Positions 1 to 8,098 of a stretch of 33,681 nucleotides of DNA are shown here, one piece after another. This DNA is from Deltaproteobacteria bacterium (GTDB lineage: Bacteria; Myxococcota_A; UBA9042; PHBI01). The stretch spans positions 1-33,681 of the forward strand of contig SBGO01000730.1 of assembly GCA_006226565.1 (NCBI GenBank), in the 5' to 3' direction. The notes below the pieces were generated by a model, which worked only from the letters and a program-made list of their open reading frames with translations, had not been told where the DNA came from and made no database searches. Position numbers and translations under genes: made by a program. Numbering within the stretch: position 1 is the stretch's first letter; each line of letters starts with the position of its first letter.

Positions 1-155
1 GCCTTGGCCTTGGCCTCCGCCTCGGCCTTCTTCTTGTCGGCCTCCGCCTTGGCCTTGGCCTCCGCCTCGGCCTTCTTCTTGTCGGCCTCCGCCTTCGCCT
101 TGGCCTCCGCCTCGGCCTTCTTCTTGTCGGCCTCCGCCTTGGCCTTGGCCTCCGC
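1..155. repeat. 45-bp tandem repeat (three copies plus partial, continuing off the edge)
   Basis: The block GCCTTCTTCTTGTCGGCC recurs at about 25, 70 and 115, an exact 45-bp period with only a few substitutions (for example GCCTTCGCC for GCCTTGGCC). It keeps the reading frame of the minus-strand gene and encodes a 15-residue Ala/Lys/Glu/Asp unit. The array continues past base 1. Confidence 0.9.
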
Positions 156-527
156 GTCGACGGCCGGCGCCTCGGTCGGCTTGGCCTCCGCCGGGGCGGG
201 CGTCGGAATGGGCGGCGCCGCCTCGACCTCGTCCTCCTCTTCCCGGAGCTCCTCAGGGAGCTCCTCGTCCTCCGCCTCGGCGAGCGCGTCCGCGACGGGC
301 GGCGCGACCTCGACGGGCTCGGGCTTCGGCGGCAGGGGCGCGAACACCTCCTTCGTCGCCGGCACGCGCGCGGGCGCCTCGGGCTTCGACGGCTCCGGCC
401 GTCGCTCCACCGGCGGCGCGCCCTTCTTCTTGCCGCGCAGCAGCAGCAGGACGACCAGCAGCGCCGCCGCGACCGCGATGGCCACGATGATCACCGTGGT
501 GCTCGTTCCGATACCACCCGGATCCAT
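1..527 (-). CDS. Membrane-anchored Ala/Lys/Glu-repeat protein, N-terminal part (runs off left edge)
   Basis: I translated this by hand; it is absent from the ORF track because its stop lies outside the window. It starts at ATG 527 after a clear GGGAGGAAG ribosome-binding site. Residues 1-12 are short and polar, then comes one membrane helix (TVIIVAIAVAAALLVVLLLL, about residues 11-30) followed by RGKKKG, which implies a cytoplasmic C-terminus. Next are a Pro/Glu linker, an acidic stretch (EAEDEELPEELREEEDE) and a predicted coiled coil built from a 15-residue repeat of AKAKAEADKKKAEAE type. No catalytic domain is visible in the 175 residues present. An N-terminal helix followed by an acidic charged linker is the arrangement of FtsY receptors in this group, and the repeats also recall TolA-like linkers; both are guesses until the missing C-terminus is seen. 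It is divergent from the 671-2425 gene. Confidence 0.8.
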   Translation of the reverse strand, partial: MDPGGIGTSTTVIIVAIAVAAALLVVLLLLRGKKKGAPPVERRPEPSKPEAPARVPATKEVFAPLPPKPEPVEVAPPVADALAEAEDEELPEELREEEDEVEAAPPIPTPAPAEAKPTEAPAVDAEAKAKAEADKKKAEAEAKAKAEADKKKAEAEAKAKAEADKKKAEAEAKAK

Positions 528-553
528 GCGCCTTCCTCCCGACCTGAACGGCC

Positions 554-582
554 TCGTCACGCGTGGGGGCATGTCCTACATT
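554..582 (+). promoter_or_regulatory. Candidate sigma-70-like promoter for the MoxR/DUF58 cluster
   Basis: TCGTCA (554-559) and TACATT (577-582) each match the -35/-10 consensus at four of six positions, with a 17-bp spacer. Transcription would start near 589. That places the ORF-track ATG at 563 upstream of the transcript and favours GTG 671 as the start. This is pattern matching only. Confidence 0.35.
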
Positions 583-599
583 GCCTGTCGCCCCCACGC
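561..599. promoter_or_regulatory. Perfect 10-bp inverted repeat in the divergent intergenic region
   Basis: GCGTGGGGGC (561-570) and GCCCCCACGC (590-599) are exact reverse complements separated by 19 bases. The arms flank the candidate -10 element TACATT, between two divergently transcribed genes. It could be a two-site operator or a leader hairpin. A second small hairpin, CCGGTT-CCCA-AACCGG, lies at 632-647. Confidence 0.5.
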
Positions 600-670
600 A
601 ACCACTGTCCACCCCGCGGCCGGCGCGTCGTCCGGTTCCCAAACCGGCGGCGAGCGTGGATAATCCGGCC

Positions 671-2425
671 GTGTCATCCCGCCCGACCGTCGCGGCGTTG
701 CTCGCCTGCCTCGCCCTCGCCGCCGGCCCGGCCGACGCCTCGGCGCACCCGCTCACCGTGCGCGCCCACACCCGCGTCACCCTGACCCTCGATCGGCGCC
801 CGGACGGCGTCGTCGTCCGCGGGCGCCTCGTCGACGACCAGGGCCTCGCCGTCCCGCTCGAGGAGGTCCAGCTCGATCTCCCCGGCTACCCGACCCAGAC
901 GCGCATCACGAACGCGGACGGCGCCTTCGAGGTCGCCATCGACGGGCGAGACCTCTCGCTCCTCGAGGCCAGCCGCGGCCGCCAGCTCCCGTGGACCCTC
1001 CGCTACCACGGCGACCGCGTCTACGGCGCCTCTCTAGAGGAAGGCGTCCTCGACCTCCACCGCGTGCCGACCCGCCTCGTCGTCACCCTCGCGCCCGAGG
1101 TCGTGACCCTCGACCAGAGCGAGATCCGGGTCCACGTCGACGCCTACGGCAACAACCTCCCCATCCCCGACGCCGAGGTGCGCGTGCGCGTCGGGGACGG
1201 CACCGAGCTCGTGGGCCGCACCGGCAGCGCCGGCCGCTCGACCTTCCTCATCCGCGCCGGCCTCCTCGGGAGCCCCGGCCGCTACGACGTCCACGCGCGC
1301 TTCCTCGGCGACCACCTCTACAGCCCGGCCGACGCCGAGGCGACCCTCCGCGTCCTCCTCCCGGCGCGCGTGACCCTCCGCGTCGGCCGTGAGGGCGACG
1401 TCCATACCGGCCGCTACCGCTTCAGCGGGCGCCTCGCCGACGCCGACGGCCCGCTCGCCGGCGCGACCGTCGCCATCCTCGCCACCCCGGCCGGCAACCC
1501 CGACGCGGCGCCCCTCGTCCAGATCCTCGCCACCACCCACGCCGACGGCATCTACCTCGACGCCATCCCCGCCGAGACGCTCTTCGAGGGGCTCGACCCG
1601 ACGCGCGAGACGTCGCCGCGTGAGCTCGACGTCCGCGCCGTGTTCAGCCCGGGCGACGGTCGCCACCAGGGCGCCATCAGCCTCCCGGTCCGCATCCACG
1701 TCCCGCCGCCGCCGGGGGTGCCGACGCGCTGGTATCTCGTCGGGCTGGCGATCGTCTTCGGCATCCTGCTGCTCGCGCAGGCCGTGCGCCACCGCGTGCT
1801 GTCGGCGTTCTGGGAGCGCCTCCGCGCGGTGCGACCCGAGCGCCCCCGCGTCCTCCCCGACGACGCCGCGGAAGACGACGACCCGCCCTTCGTCGTCGCC
1901 GCCTCGGGCGGGCGCTCGCCGCGGCTCGACCACATCGCGGGCGTGGTCGTCGACGCCCACAGCGAGGCGCTCCTGGTCGGCGCCTACGTGACGCTCACCC
2001 CCGCGGACGGCGGCGACCCGCTCGTGGTCCGCTGCGGCGCGAACGGTCGCTTCGACCTCGGCCCGCTGCCGGCCGCGCGCTACCGCCTCCACGTCGAGGC
2101 CGCGGACTACCTGGCGCGCGAGGTGGCCCTCACCCTGCCCCACGACGGCGACCTCGACGGCGCGACCTTCGCCCTCGTCTCCATCCGCCGGCGCGTCCGC
2201 GACACCTACGTCCGCGCCGTGATGCGCTTCGGGTCGACGCTCTCGTGGGGCGTCGACACCCCGCGCGAGGCCTTCTTCAACGCGCGCCGCACCATCGCGC
2301 CGGACGAGCAGGCGCTCCTCGAGCTGCGCCAGCTCGTCGAGGGCGCCTGGTTCTCCGAGCGCCCGGCCACCGTCGACGACGCGGCCCGTGCCCGACGTCT
2401 CCTCCGGATCCTGGAGGCGCGATGA
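671..2425 (+). CDS. Exported Ig-like repeat membrane protein with cytoplasmic regulatory-like domain, first gene of MoxR/DUF58 cluster
   Basis: I place the start at GTG 671, not the track's 563, because a signal peptide begins there (MSSRPTVAALLACLALAAG..ADASA). The product is 584 residues. About residues 25-350 hold three or more beta-sandwich-like segments opening with VTLTL, VVTLAP and VTLRV, as in Ig-like or invasin-type domains, and should be periplasmic. A membrane helix (WYLVGLAIVFGILLLAQAV) spans about 354-372. After an acidic linker comes a carboxypeptidase-regulatory-like beta-sandwich (IAGVVVDAHSEALLVGAYVT.. GRFDLGPLPAARYRL..), then a C-terminal helical stretch (DTPREAFFNARR..ARARRLLRILEA) that resembles the end of DUF4129 proteins. 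Its stop overlaps the next start by ATGA, indicating translational coupling. A carboxypeptidase-like domain on the predicted cytoplasmic side is odd. Function is unknown; by context it is a partner of the MoxR-DUF58 pair. Confidence 0.8.
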   Translation: MSSRPTVAALLACLALAAGPADASAHPLTVRAHTRVTLTLDRRPDGVVVRGRLVDDQGLAVPLEEVQLDLPGYPTQTRITNADGAFEVAIDGRDLSLLEASRGRQLPWTLRYHGDRVYGASLEEGVLDLHRVPTRLVVTLAPEVVTLDQSEIRVHVDAYGNNLPIPDAEVRVRVGDGTELVGRTGSAGRSTFLIRAGLLGSPGRYDVHARFLGDHLYSPADAEATLRVLLPARVTLRVGREGDVHTGRYRFSGRLADADGPLAGATVAILATPAGNPDAAPLVQILATTHADGIYLDAIPAETLFEGLDPTRETSPRELDVRAVFSPGDGRHQGAISLPVRIHVPPPPGVPTRWYLVGLAIVFGILLLAQAVRHRVLSAFWERLRAVRPERPRVLPDDAAEDDDPPFVVAASGGRSPRLDHIAGVVVDAHSEALLVGAYVTLTPADGGDPLVVRCGANGRFDLGPLPAARYRLHVEAADYLAREVALTLPHDGDLDGATFALVSIRRRVRDTYVRAVMRFGSTLSWGVDTPREAFFNARRTIAPDEQALLELRQLVEGAWFSERPATVDDAARARRLLRILEAR

Positions 2426-3690
2426 GCCCCGCTCGCCGGGCCGCGCTCGCGCTCGCCGTGACGTCGGCGCTCGCCACGAGCGTCACCGCCGCCGCGCCCA
2501 CGGCCGACTACGACCTCGACGCCACCGCCTGGAACGCGGTCGGCTACCTCGTCACGACCGGCACCGAGGCCCGCGTCGACGTCGAGCCCACCGCGGCGCT
2601 GGACCTCTCTCAGCTGCGCCCGGACGAGGTCCTGCTCTGGCTCTACCCGCAGAGCGAGCTCCCGGTGGCCGACCTGTCGGCCTTCGTGGACGACGGCGGG
2701 CACCTGATCCTGGCCGACGACCAGGGATCCTCGGCCCCGCTGCTCGCCGCCTTCGGGATCGAGCGCGCTCCCGCGCCGCCGGCCTCCCACCGGCGCTGGT
2801 TCGAGGGCCAGGACGGGCTCCCGGTCCTGTCGCCGGCCGGCGATCACTTCCTCTTCTTCAACGTCGACGAGATCGTCGCCAACCACCCCGCCGCCCTCAC
2901 CGGCGCCGGGAGCCCCATCCTCTCCTTCGACGGCGGCGACGCCCACCTCGTCGTCGAGCGCCGGGTCGGGGCCGGCGGCGCGCTCCTCGCCATCGGGGAC
3001 CCGTCGATCTTCCTCAACCAGATGCTGCGCCGCTTCTACGGCAACAAGCAGTTCGCCGCGAACGTGATGCGCGTCTACTGCGAGCACGAGCCCTGTCGGC
3101 TGCGCCTGCTGCTCCCGGACACGACCGTCAGCGGCCACTACACCGGAGGGCTCGGCCGCTTCGGCGCCCTCCCCCGCCTCTTCGAGCGCGCCGCCACCGC
3201 CATCAACGACGCCCTCGCCGCGCTCAACTCGACCCTGACCGAGCCGCCGTGGTCGGTCTCCATCGCGCTCCTGCTGGCGCTGGTCGCGGCCATGCTGCTC
3301 GCCCTCGCCCTGGCCGCCTGGCGTCGCCCGGTCGAGGCCCCGGCGCTCGCGGTCGGCGTCCCCGCCCGCTCCCCCATCGTGGCCGAGGCCATCGGCCTGG
3401 CCGCGGTCCGCTCCGACGCGGACTTCTCGGCGCTCGCCCTGGCCCTGGCCGAGCAGGCCGAGCACCTGCTGGAGACCCGGTCCATCGAGGACTGGGTCGC
3501 CGGTCACCGTCGCCTCCCCCGCGGGGAGACCACCGAGAGCCTCCACCTCTTGCGTCACGCGGTGTTGCGCGTCAAACGCGACACCGCTAGCCTGCGATCC
3601 CGGCAGCCGCCGGCCATCTCCGCCGAGCGCTTCGTCCGCTTCTACGAGGACGTCCAGACGCTCGCGCGCTTCGGGAACCCGCGCCGGTGA
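2422..3690 (+). CDS. DUF4350-like membrane protein
   Basis: The start is ATG 2422, which overlaps the previous stop (ATGA) and follows GGAGG. The track's 2245 start would run far into the upstream gene. The 422-residue product has a signal peptide (MSPARRAALALAVTSALATSVTAAA). A periplasmic domain follows in which phrases such as LLWLYPQSELPVADLSAFVDDGGHLILADDQ and GGALLAIGDPSIFLNQML match the GATase-like fold of DUF4350 proteins. One membrane helix spans about 277-300 (WSVSIALLLALVAAMLLALALAAW), and a cytoplasmic helical tail of about 120 residues ends the protein. DUF4350 proteins commonly sit beside MoxR and DUF58 genes, as here. The biochemical role is not established. Confidence 0.8.
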   Translation: MSPARRAALALAVTSALATSVTAAAPTADYDLDATAWNAVGYLVTTGTEARVDVEPTAALDLSQLRPDEVLLWLYPQSELPVADLSAFVDDGGHLILADDQGSSAPLLAAFGIERAPAPPASHRRWFEGQDGLPVLSPAGDHFLFFNVDEIVANHPAALTGAGSPILSFDGGDAHLVVERRVGAGGALLAIGDPSIFLNQMLRRFYGNKQFAANVMRVYCEHEPCRLRLLLPDTTVSGHYTGGLGRFGALPRLFERAATAINDALAALNSTLTEPPWSVSIALLLALVAAMLLALALAAWRRPVEAPALAVGVPARSPIVAEAIGLAAVRSDADFSALALALAEQAEHLLETRSIEDWVAGHRRLPRGETTESLHLLRHAVLRVKRDTASLRSRQPPAISAERFVRFYEDVQTLARFGNPRR

Positions 3691-3735
3691 CGCCGGCCGC
3701 TCGCCCCGTCGACCCGTTGTCACGCCAGGAGCTCC

Positions 3736-4734
3736 ATGCCCGCACCCGATAGCGGCTACACCGGCACCGAACGCGGCGCCGCTCCGCCCTCCGAGGAGGC
3801 GCAGCGGGCGCTGATGCTCAAGCAGGCCGTCGCGAGCGAGATCGCCAAGGTCTACATCGGCGACGTCCGCACCACCGACCTCCTGCTCGTCGCGCTGCTC
3901 GCCCGCGGCCACGTGCTCCTCGAAGGCGTCCCCGGCATCGCCAAGACGACCCTCATCAAGACCTTCGCGCGCACCCTCGGCTGCCGCTTCTCGCGGGTCC
4001 AGTTCACCCCCGACCTGCTGCCGGCCGACATCACCGGCACCTACGTGCTCGATCTGCGCGACAGCACCTTCGTCCTCCGCAAGGGGCCGATCTTCGCCAA
4101 CATCGTCCTCGCCGACGAGATCAACCGCGCCCCGGCCAAGACCCAGAGCGCGCTGCTCGAGGCGATGCAGGAGAACCAGGTCACCATCGAGGGGCAGACC
4201 CAGGAGCTGCCGACCCCCTTCGTGGTGCTCGCGACCCAGAACCCGGTCGAGCAGGAGGGCGTCTACCTCCTCCCCGAGGCGCAGGTCGATCGCTTCCTCT
4301 TCAAGGTCGTCCTCGGCTACCCGACCTACGAGGAGGAGCGGCGCGTCCTGATGACCTACAACGTGCCGGTCCCCGACGTGGACACGGTGCTGTCGCCCGA
4401 GGACATCCACGCGATGGCCGCCGCCGCCGAGCGCGTCTACATCGCGCCGAGCCTGCTCGACTACATCGTCCGCCTCGTCCAGCACACGCGCACCCACCAG
4501 GCGGTGCTCCTCGGCGCCTCGCCGCGCGCCTCCCTGGCGCTGATGCGCTGCGCCAAGGCGCTGGCCTTCCTCCACGGGCGCGACCACGTCCTCCCCGACG
4601 ACGTGCGGAGCCTGATGGCGCCCGTGCTGAACCACCGCATCATCCTGTCGCCCGAGGCGGAGCTCGACCAGGTCTCGGTGAACGAGGTCCTCGCCGAGTG
4701 CCTCGCCGCGGTCCCCTACAACCGGGAAGCCTGA
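3736..4734 (+). CDS. MoxR-family AAA+ ATPase
   Basis: A 332-residue ATPase of the MoxR family, which are chaperone-like AAA+ proteins thought to act with vWA-domain partners to mature or insert other proteins. Visible motifs are Walker A GVPGIAKT (64-71), Walker B VLADEINRAP (124-133), sensor 1 ATQNP (166-170), the family signature EGVYLLPEAQVDRF (174-187) and the sensor-2/lid phrase GASPRASLAL. The length is normal for the family. The start ATG 3736 follows AGGAG at good spacing. It lies 45 bases after the DUF4350-like gene and 10 bases before the DUF58 gene, so the four genes are very probably one operon. The specific substrate is unknown. Confidence 0.95.
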   Translation: MPAPDSGYTGTERGAAPPSEEAQRALMLKQAVASEIAKVYIGDVRTTDLLLVALLARGHVLLEGVPGIAKTTLIKTFARTLGCRFSRVQFTPDLLPADITGTYVLDLRDSTFVLRKGPIFANIVLADEINRAPAKTQSALLEAMQENQVTIEGQTQELPTPFVVLATQNPVEQEGVYLLPEAQVDRFLFKVVLGYPTYEEERRVLMTYNVPVPDVDTVLSPEDIHAMAAAAERVYIAPSLLDYIVRLVQHTRTHQAVLLGASPRASLALMRCAKALAFLHGRDHVLPDDVRSLMAPVLNHRIILSPEAELDQVSVNEVLAECLAAVPYNREA

Positions 4735-4744
4735 GCGCCCCGCC

Positions 4745-6403
4745 ATGCTGGAGACGCCCTCCCCGCGCGGACCGCGCCTCGCCCTCAGCGAGCGGGGTCG
4801 CCTCGTCGGGCTGACGGCGCTGACGTGGACGGCGGTCGGGCTCATCGCGAGCCTCCCCGTGGTCACGGCGCTCGGCCTCCTGCCCGCGACCCTCCTCATC
4901 TGGGGCTTCGTGCGGGCCCGGGTCGCGCGCCAGCGGCTCGAGGACCGCGGGCTCCAGCTCCGCCTCGACCCCGGGGCGGAGATCCGCACCGTGACCGGGC
5001 GGACCGTCGTGCTCGAGGCGCGCCCGCGCGTCACCCCCGGGGTCGACGTCCACGGGCTCGAGCTCGAGCCCGGCGTGACCGCCCCGACCCACGCGCGCGT
5101 CGTCCCCACCGACGAGGACGGCGTCTTCGAGGTCCACGTCGCGAGCCCGCGGGTCGGCCACGCCTGGATCCAGGGCTTCCAGGTGAAGGCGACGGTCGTC
5201 GGCGGTCTCTTCGAGGTGCGCGTCTGGGTCGCGACGCCCGTCGCCGTCGAGGTGCTCCCGCGCCACTTCCCCCTGCGCTCCGACGCGAGCCTGCGCGCCA
5301 CGCGCGCCTCGATGCAGGAGCACAGCGACGTGGCGTACCGGCGCCGGCCCGGCCTCGGGCTCGAGATCCGCGAGCTCCGCGACTTCCAGGCCGGGGACCC
5401 CTTCAAGCACATCGCGTGGTCGGCGAGCGCCCGCCGCGGCAAGCTCATCTCGCGCGAGTTCGAGTCCGATCTCGCGCTCTCGACCTGGATCCTCGTCGAC
5501 TGCTCGCCCTCGATGTTCTGGGGGCGGCCCGGCGACGCCCGCATCGACTACGCCATCGAGACGGCCTACAACCTCGCCTCGGTGCTCATCGCCAAGCGCG
5601 ACCGCGCCGGCCTCCTCGTCCACGACGACAAGATCCGCCTCGTCGTGAAGCCGGGCGCGGGGCCGGGGCAGCTCACGCGCATCGTCAACGCCCTGACCGA
5701 GGTGCCCCACCTCGTCCACGACGACCGCACCGAGCTCACCGACCGCGAGCTGGTCGAGCGCGTGGCGCGCTGGTTCACCGCGCAGCGGCGGCAGTCCTTC
5801 GCCCTCCCCGCCGGCCTCATCCAGGCGGGCAGCCCGCGCCTGAGCCACTACGACGAGGCGCGTCTCATCGAGGCGGCGCAGGAGGTCCTGCAGGAGGTCG
5901 CCCTCGAGGCCCGGCGGGCGCCGCTCATCCCCTTCGACGGCTACGCGGCGGACTACCAGCGCTCGGTGCTGCGGGCCTTCTGCCGCCACGTCGGCATCCC
6001 GCTGCCCGTGGACCCCACCCTCCGCCCCGGCGGGCAGGCGCGCGGGCTCGAGGCGGCGGTCGAGGCGGTGATGGCCTCGCGCGGCGGGCCGCACACGATG
6101 GTGTCGATCAGCGACTTCTTCACCGCCGACGACGTGAACGCCCTGCGCAGGGTCGCGGTCGCGGCCCGTCGGCGCCACCACTCGTTGCTCGTCCTCTGCC
6201 CCGACCACCAGGGCTTCGACCTGGCCGACGCTGACCCCGAGGATCGGCTACAGCACGCGATCATCGACGTGGAGCGGCTGCGCGTGCGCCAGAACCTGAC
6301 CCTCGCCCAGACGGTGCTCAAGCCCGCCGGCGCGGTCTTCCTCTCGGTCGGCCCCGAGGACGCCCTCGCCCGCATCCTCGCGCGGCTCAGGCAGGTGGCC
6401 TGA
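4745..6403 (+). CDS. DUF58-domain membrane protein with vWA-like MIDAS motif
   Basis: A 552-residue protein beginning with a hydrophobic hairpin (LTALTWTAVGLIASLPVVTALGLLPATLLIWGFV), then a beta-rich segment. The DUF58 signature is RRPGLGLEIRELRDFQAGDP..HIAWSASARRGKLISREFE (about residues 200-245). The vWA-like core opens with ILVDCSPSMFWG, where DxSxS (DCSPS) is the metal-ion-dependent adhesion site. DUF58 proteins are the standard partner of MoxR ATPases, and here the gene follows MoxR by 10 bases. It is longer than many DUF58 proteins (300-450 residues); the extra length is a C-terminal half ending in VGPEDALARILARLRQVA. It is the last gene of the cluster and converges on the next gene. 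Confidence 0.9.
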   Translation: MLETPSPRGPRLALSERGRLVGLTALTWTAVGLIASLPVVTALGLLPATLLIWGFVRARVARQRLEDRGLQLRLDPGAEIRTVTGRTVVLEARPRVTPGVDVHGLELEPGVTAPTHARVVPTDEDGVFEVHVASPRVGHAWIQGFQVKATVVGGLFEVRVWVATPVAVEVLPRHFPLRSDASLRATRASMQEHSDVAYRRRPGLGLEIRELRDFQAGDPFKHIAWSASARRGKLISREFESDLALSTWILVDCSPSMFWGRPGDARIDYAIETAYNLASVLIAKRDRAGLLVHDDKIRLVVKPGAGPGQLTRIVNALTEVPHLVHDDRTELTDRELVERVARWFTAQRRQSFALPAGLIQAGSPRLSHYDEARLIEAAQEVLQEVALEARRAPLIPFDGYAADYQRSVLRAFCRHVGIPLPVDPTLRPGGQARGLEAAVEAVMASRGGPHTMVSISDFFTADDVNALRRVAVAARRRHHSLLVLCPDHQGFDLADADPEDRLQHAIIDVERLRVRQNLTLAQTVLKPAGAVFLSVGPEDALARILARLRQVA

Positions 6404-6428
6404 GGCTCAAGCTCGCTGACTACCGCGA

Positions 6429-6884
6429 TCAGTGCTTGCGCTTGAGGGCCTTCCACTGGCCCTCGACGTCCGGGCGCTCGCCGCGGAGCCAGGCGTCCGC
6501 CGCGTCGTCGAGGAAGGCGTTGCGCAGCTCGCCGCGCGCCATCACCTCGACGTCGCCGAAGCGGTGGGGCTGCCAGTCGAGCGGCAGGAGCAGCTCGCGG
6601 TGGCTCTCGAAGAACTCGCCCAGGTACCAGTCGAGGAAGTCGAAGCAGACGTCGACCCCGTCGGTCATCGACATGCCCGTGTACTTCTCGCGGACGATCG
6701 CACACTCCATCGTGTAGACGAAGGTCCGGTCGGGCGTCGCCAGCGTGACGGCGGCGCTGGGGTTGTCCCCGAGGCGCGCGGCCTCGACGGTGATGCGCTC
6801 GCCCCGGAGGCCCGCGGCGTGCCGCTCCTTCAGGGCGTCGATGATACGGGCCTTGTCGGCCGGCTCGAGCAGGGGCTTCGTCAT
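6429..6884 (-). CDS. Conserved-looking hypothetical protein
   Basis: A 151-residue soluble protein with no signal peptide or membrane helix. I do not recognise a family. It has an aromatic, acidic central segment (DGVDVCFDFLDWYLGEFFESHRELLLPLDWQPHRF) and a basic tail ending LKRKH. Codon use (GC-rich third positions) matches its neighbours and the composition is protein-like, so it is probably a real gene. It lies 97 bases downstream of rlmN on the same strand, with a hairpin between, so it may be transcribed separately. Confidence 0.7.
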   Translation of the reverse strand: MTKPLLEPADKARIIDALKERHAAGLRGERITVEAARLGDNPSAAVTLATPDRTFVYTMECAIVREKYTGMSMTDGVDVCFDFLDWYLGEFFESHRELLLPLDWQPHRFGDVEVMARGELRNAFLDDAADAWLRGERPDVEGQWKALKRKH

Positions 6885-6937
6885 AGCTGGGCGACCCTAA
6901 GCACGGTTGGAGCGTGGGCGAGAGCGGCGCGCCGGCT

Positions 6938-6955
6938 CGGCCCGAAATCGGGCCG
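6938..6955 (-). terminator. Hairpin downstream of rlmN
   Basis: CGGCCCGA and TCGGGCCG are perfect complements (6938-6945 and 6948-6955), effectively a 7-bp stem with an AAAT loop, located just after the rlmN stop. No T-tract follows on the minus strand, so intrinsic termination is uncertain. Confidence 0.35.
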
Positions 6956-6981
6956 CGAACGGCGCGGGAGGGCTCCCACCG

Positions 6982-8088
6982 TCACACCTGGTCGCCGTCG
7001 AGCTGGCCGCACGCGGCGCCGATGTCCTCACCCTTCGAGTAGCGGATGGTGACCGTGTAGTCGGCGTCCTTCAGGACCGCGCCGAAGGCCTCGACGGCGT
7101 CGTTGGTCGGCCGCGCGTAGGGCGCGCCGGGCCACGGGTTGAAGGGGATGAGGTTCACCTTGCAGCGGACGCCCGTGAGCAGCTTCACGAGGCGCCGCGC
7201 GTCCTCGCGGGTGTCGTTCACCCCCGCGAGCATGACGTACTCGACCGTGATGCGCCGGCGCGGGGGCAGCGGGAAGGCGCGGAGCGCCGCCACGAGCTGG
7301 TCGATGTCCCACACCTTGTTGATGGGGATGACGCTGGTCCGCTGGGCGTCGTAGGAGGCGTTCAGGCTCACGGCGAGGTTCACCGGCACGTCGTGGCCGA
7401 GGCGCGCGATCTTCGGCACGACCCCGCTCGTCGAGACAGTGATGCGCCGGCTCGAGAAGTTCGCGCCGTGCTCGTCCATGAGGATGCGCAGCGACTTCAC
7501 GACGTTGTCGTAGTTGTCGAGCGGCTCGCCCATCCCCATGTAGACGATGTTGGTGACGCGCTCGCCCTCGTCCGTGCCGGTGCCGAGGACCTCCTGGGCC
7601 CAGAGCACCTGGTCGACGATCTCGGCCGCGCTGAGGTTGCGCCGCATCGGCATCCGCGCCGTGAGGCAGAAGCGGCAGCCGATCTTGCAGCCGATCTGCG
7701 AGCTCACGCACTGCGTGATGCGGTCCTCCATCGGGATGAGCACCGACTCGAGGCGGTCCCCGGCGGCGGTCCTGAAGAGGAGCTTGCGCGTCCCGTCGGC
7801 CGCCGTCTTGACGTCCTCGAGCGCGAGCCCGCCGACCCGCGCCGTCCCCTCGAGCCGCGTCCGCAGCTTCTTCGAGAGGTTGGTCATGGCGCCGACCTCG
7901 CGCGCCCGCTTCTGGTGCAACCACTGGAAGATCTGGTCGCCCCGGAAGCGGGACTCGCCCAGCTCCTCCCGAACCCAGGCCGAGAGCTCCTCGCGCGTCA
8001 TCGACTTGAGGTCGACCCTGGAGTCGAGCTCCGCGGCGACGTCGGACACGGAAGCGAGGAGAGGCGGGATCGGGAGGGGCTGGCTCAT
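6982..8088 (-). CDS. rlmN: 23S rRNA (adenine-C2)-methyltransferase / tRNA methyltransferase RlmN
   Basis: Radical-SAM enzyme that methylates C2 of A2503 in 23S rRNA and A37 in some tRNAs. The 368-residue product has the CxxxCxxC cluster motif (CKIGCRFC, Cys 134/138/141), the catalytic Cys preceding it (ITQCVSSQIG, Cys 127) and the C-terminal catalytic Cys in AACGQLDG (Cys 360). All residues needed for the two-cysteine mechanism are present. Family phrases YMGMGEPLDNYDNV and ISTSG-type VSTSGVVPKI are clear. Cfr is an alternative in principle, but the context and RlmN-like N-terminus favour RlmN. The start at 8088 carries about 29 residues more than many homologues; Met30 (MTREELSAWV) at 8001 is an alternative. 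It lies 10 bases after ndk and is probably co-transcribed with it. Confidence 0.95.
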   Translation of the reverse strand: MSQPLPIPPLLASVSDVAAELDSRVDLKSMTREELSAWVREELGESRFRGDQIFQWLHQKRAREVGAMTNLSKKLRTRLEGTARVGGLALEDVKTAADGTRKLLFRTAAGDRLESVLIPMEDRITQCVSSQIGCKIGCRFCLTARMPMRRNLSAAEIVDQVLWAQEVLGTGTDEGERVTNIVYMGMGEPLDNYDNVVKSLRILMDEHGANFSSRRITVSTSGVVPKIARLGHDVPVNLAVSLNASYDAQRTSVIPINKVWDIDQLVAALRAFPLPPRRRITVEYVMLAGVNDTREDARRLVKLLTGVRCKVNLIPFNPWPGAPYARPTNDAVEAFGAVLKDADYTVTIRYSKGEDIGAACGQLDGDQV

Positions 8089-8098
8089 GGCGAGAGTT

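Noticed and set aside
4-663. 219-codon plus-strand ORF of ASASAFFLSASA wording
   Set aside because: It is the antisense of the Ala/Lys/Glu coiled-coil repeats. The minus-strand frame has a ribosome-binding site, a membrane helix and an ordered layout.
563-670. ATG 563 as the start of the first plus-strand gene
   Set aside because: It lies inside the inverted repeat and upstream of the candidate transcription start, and it would hide the signal peptide that begins at GTG 671.
2206-5544. 1,112-codon minus-strand ORF opposite the DUF4350/MoxR/DUF58 genes
   Set aside because: The Arg/Gly/Asp-rich translation has no recognisable domain, while the opposite strand encodes clear MoxR and DUF58 motifs.
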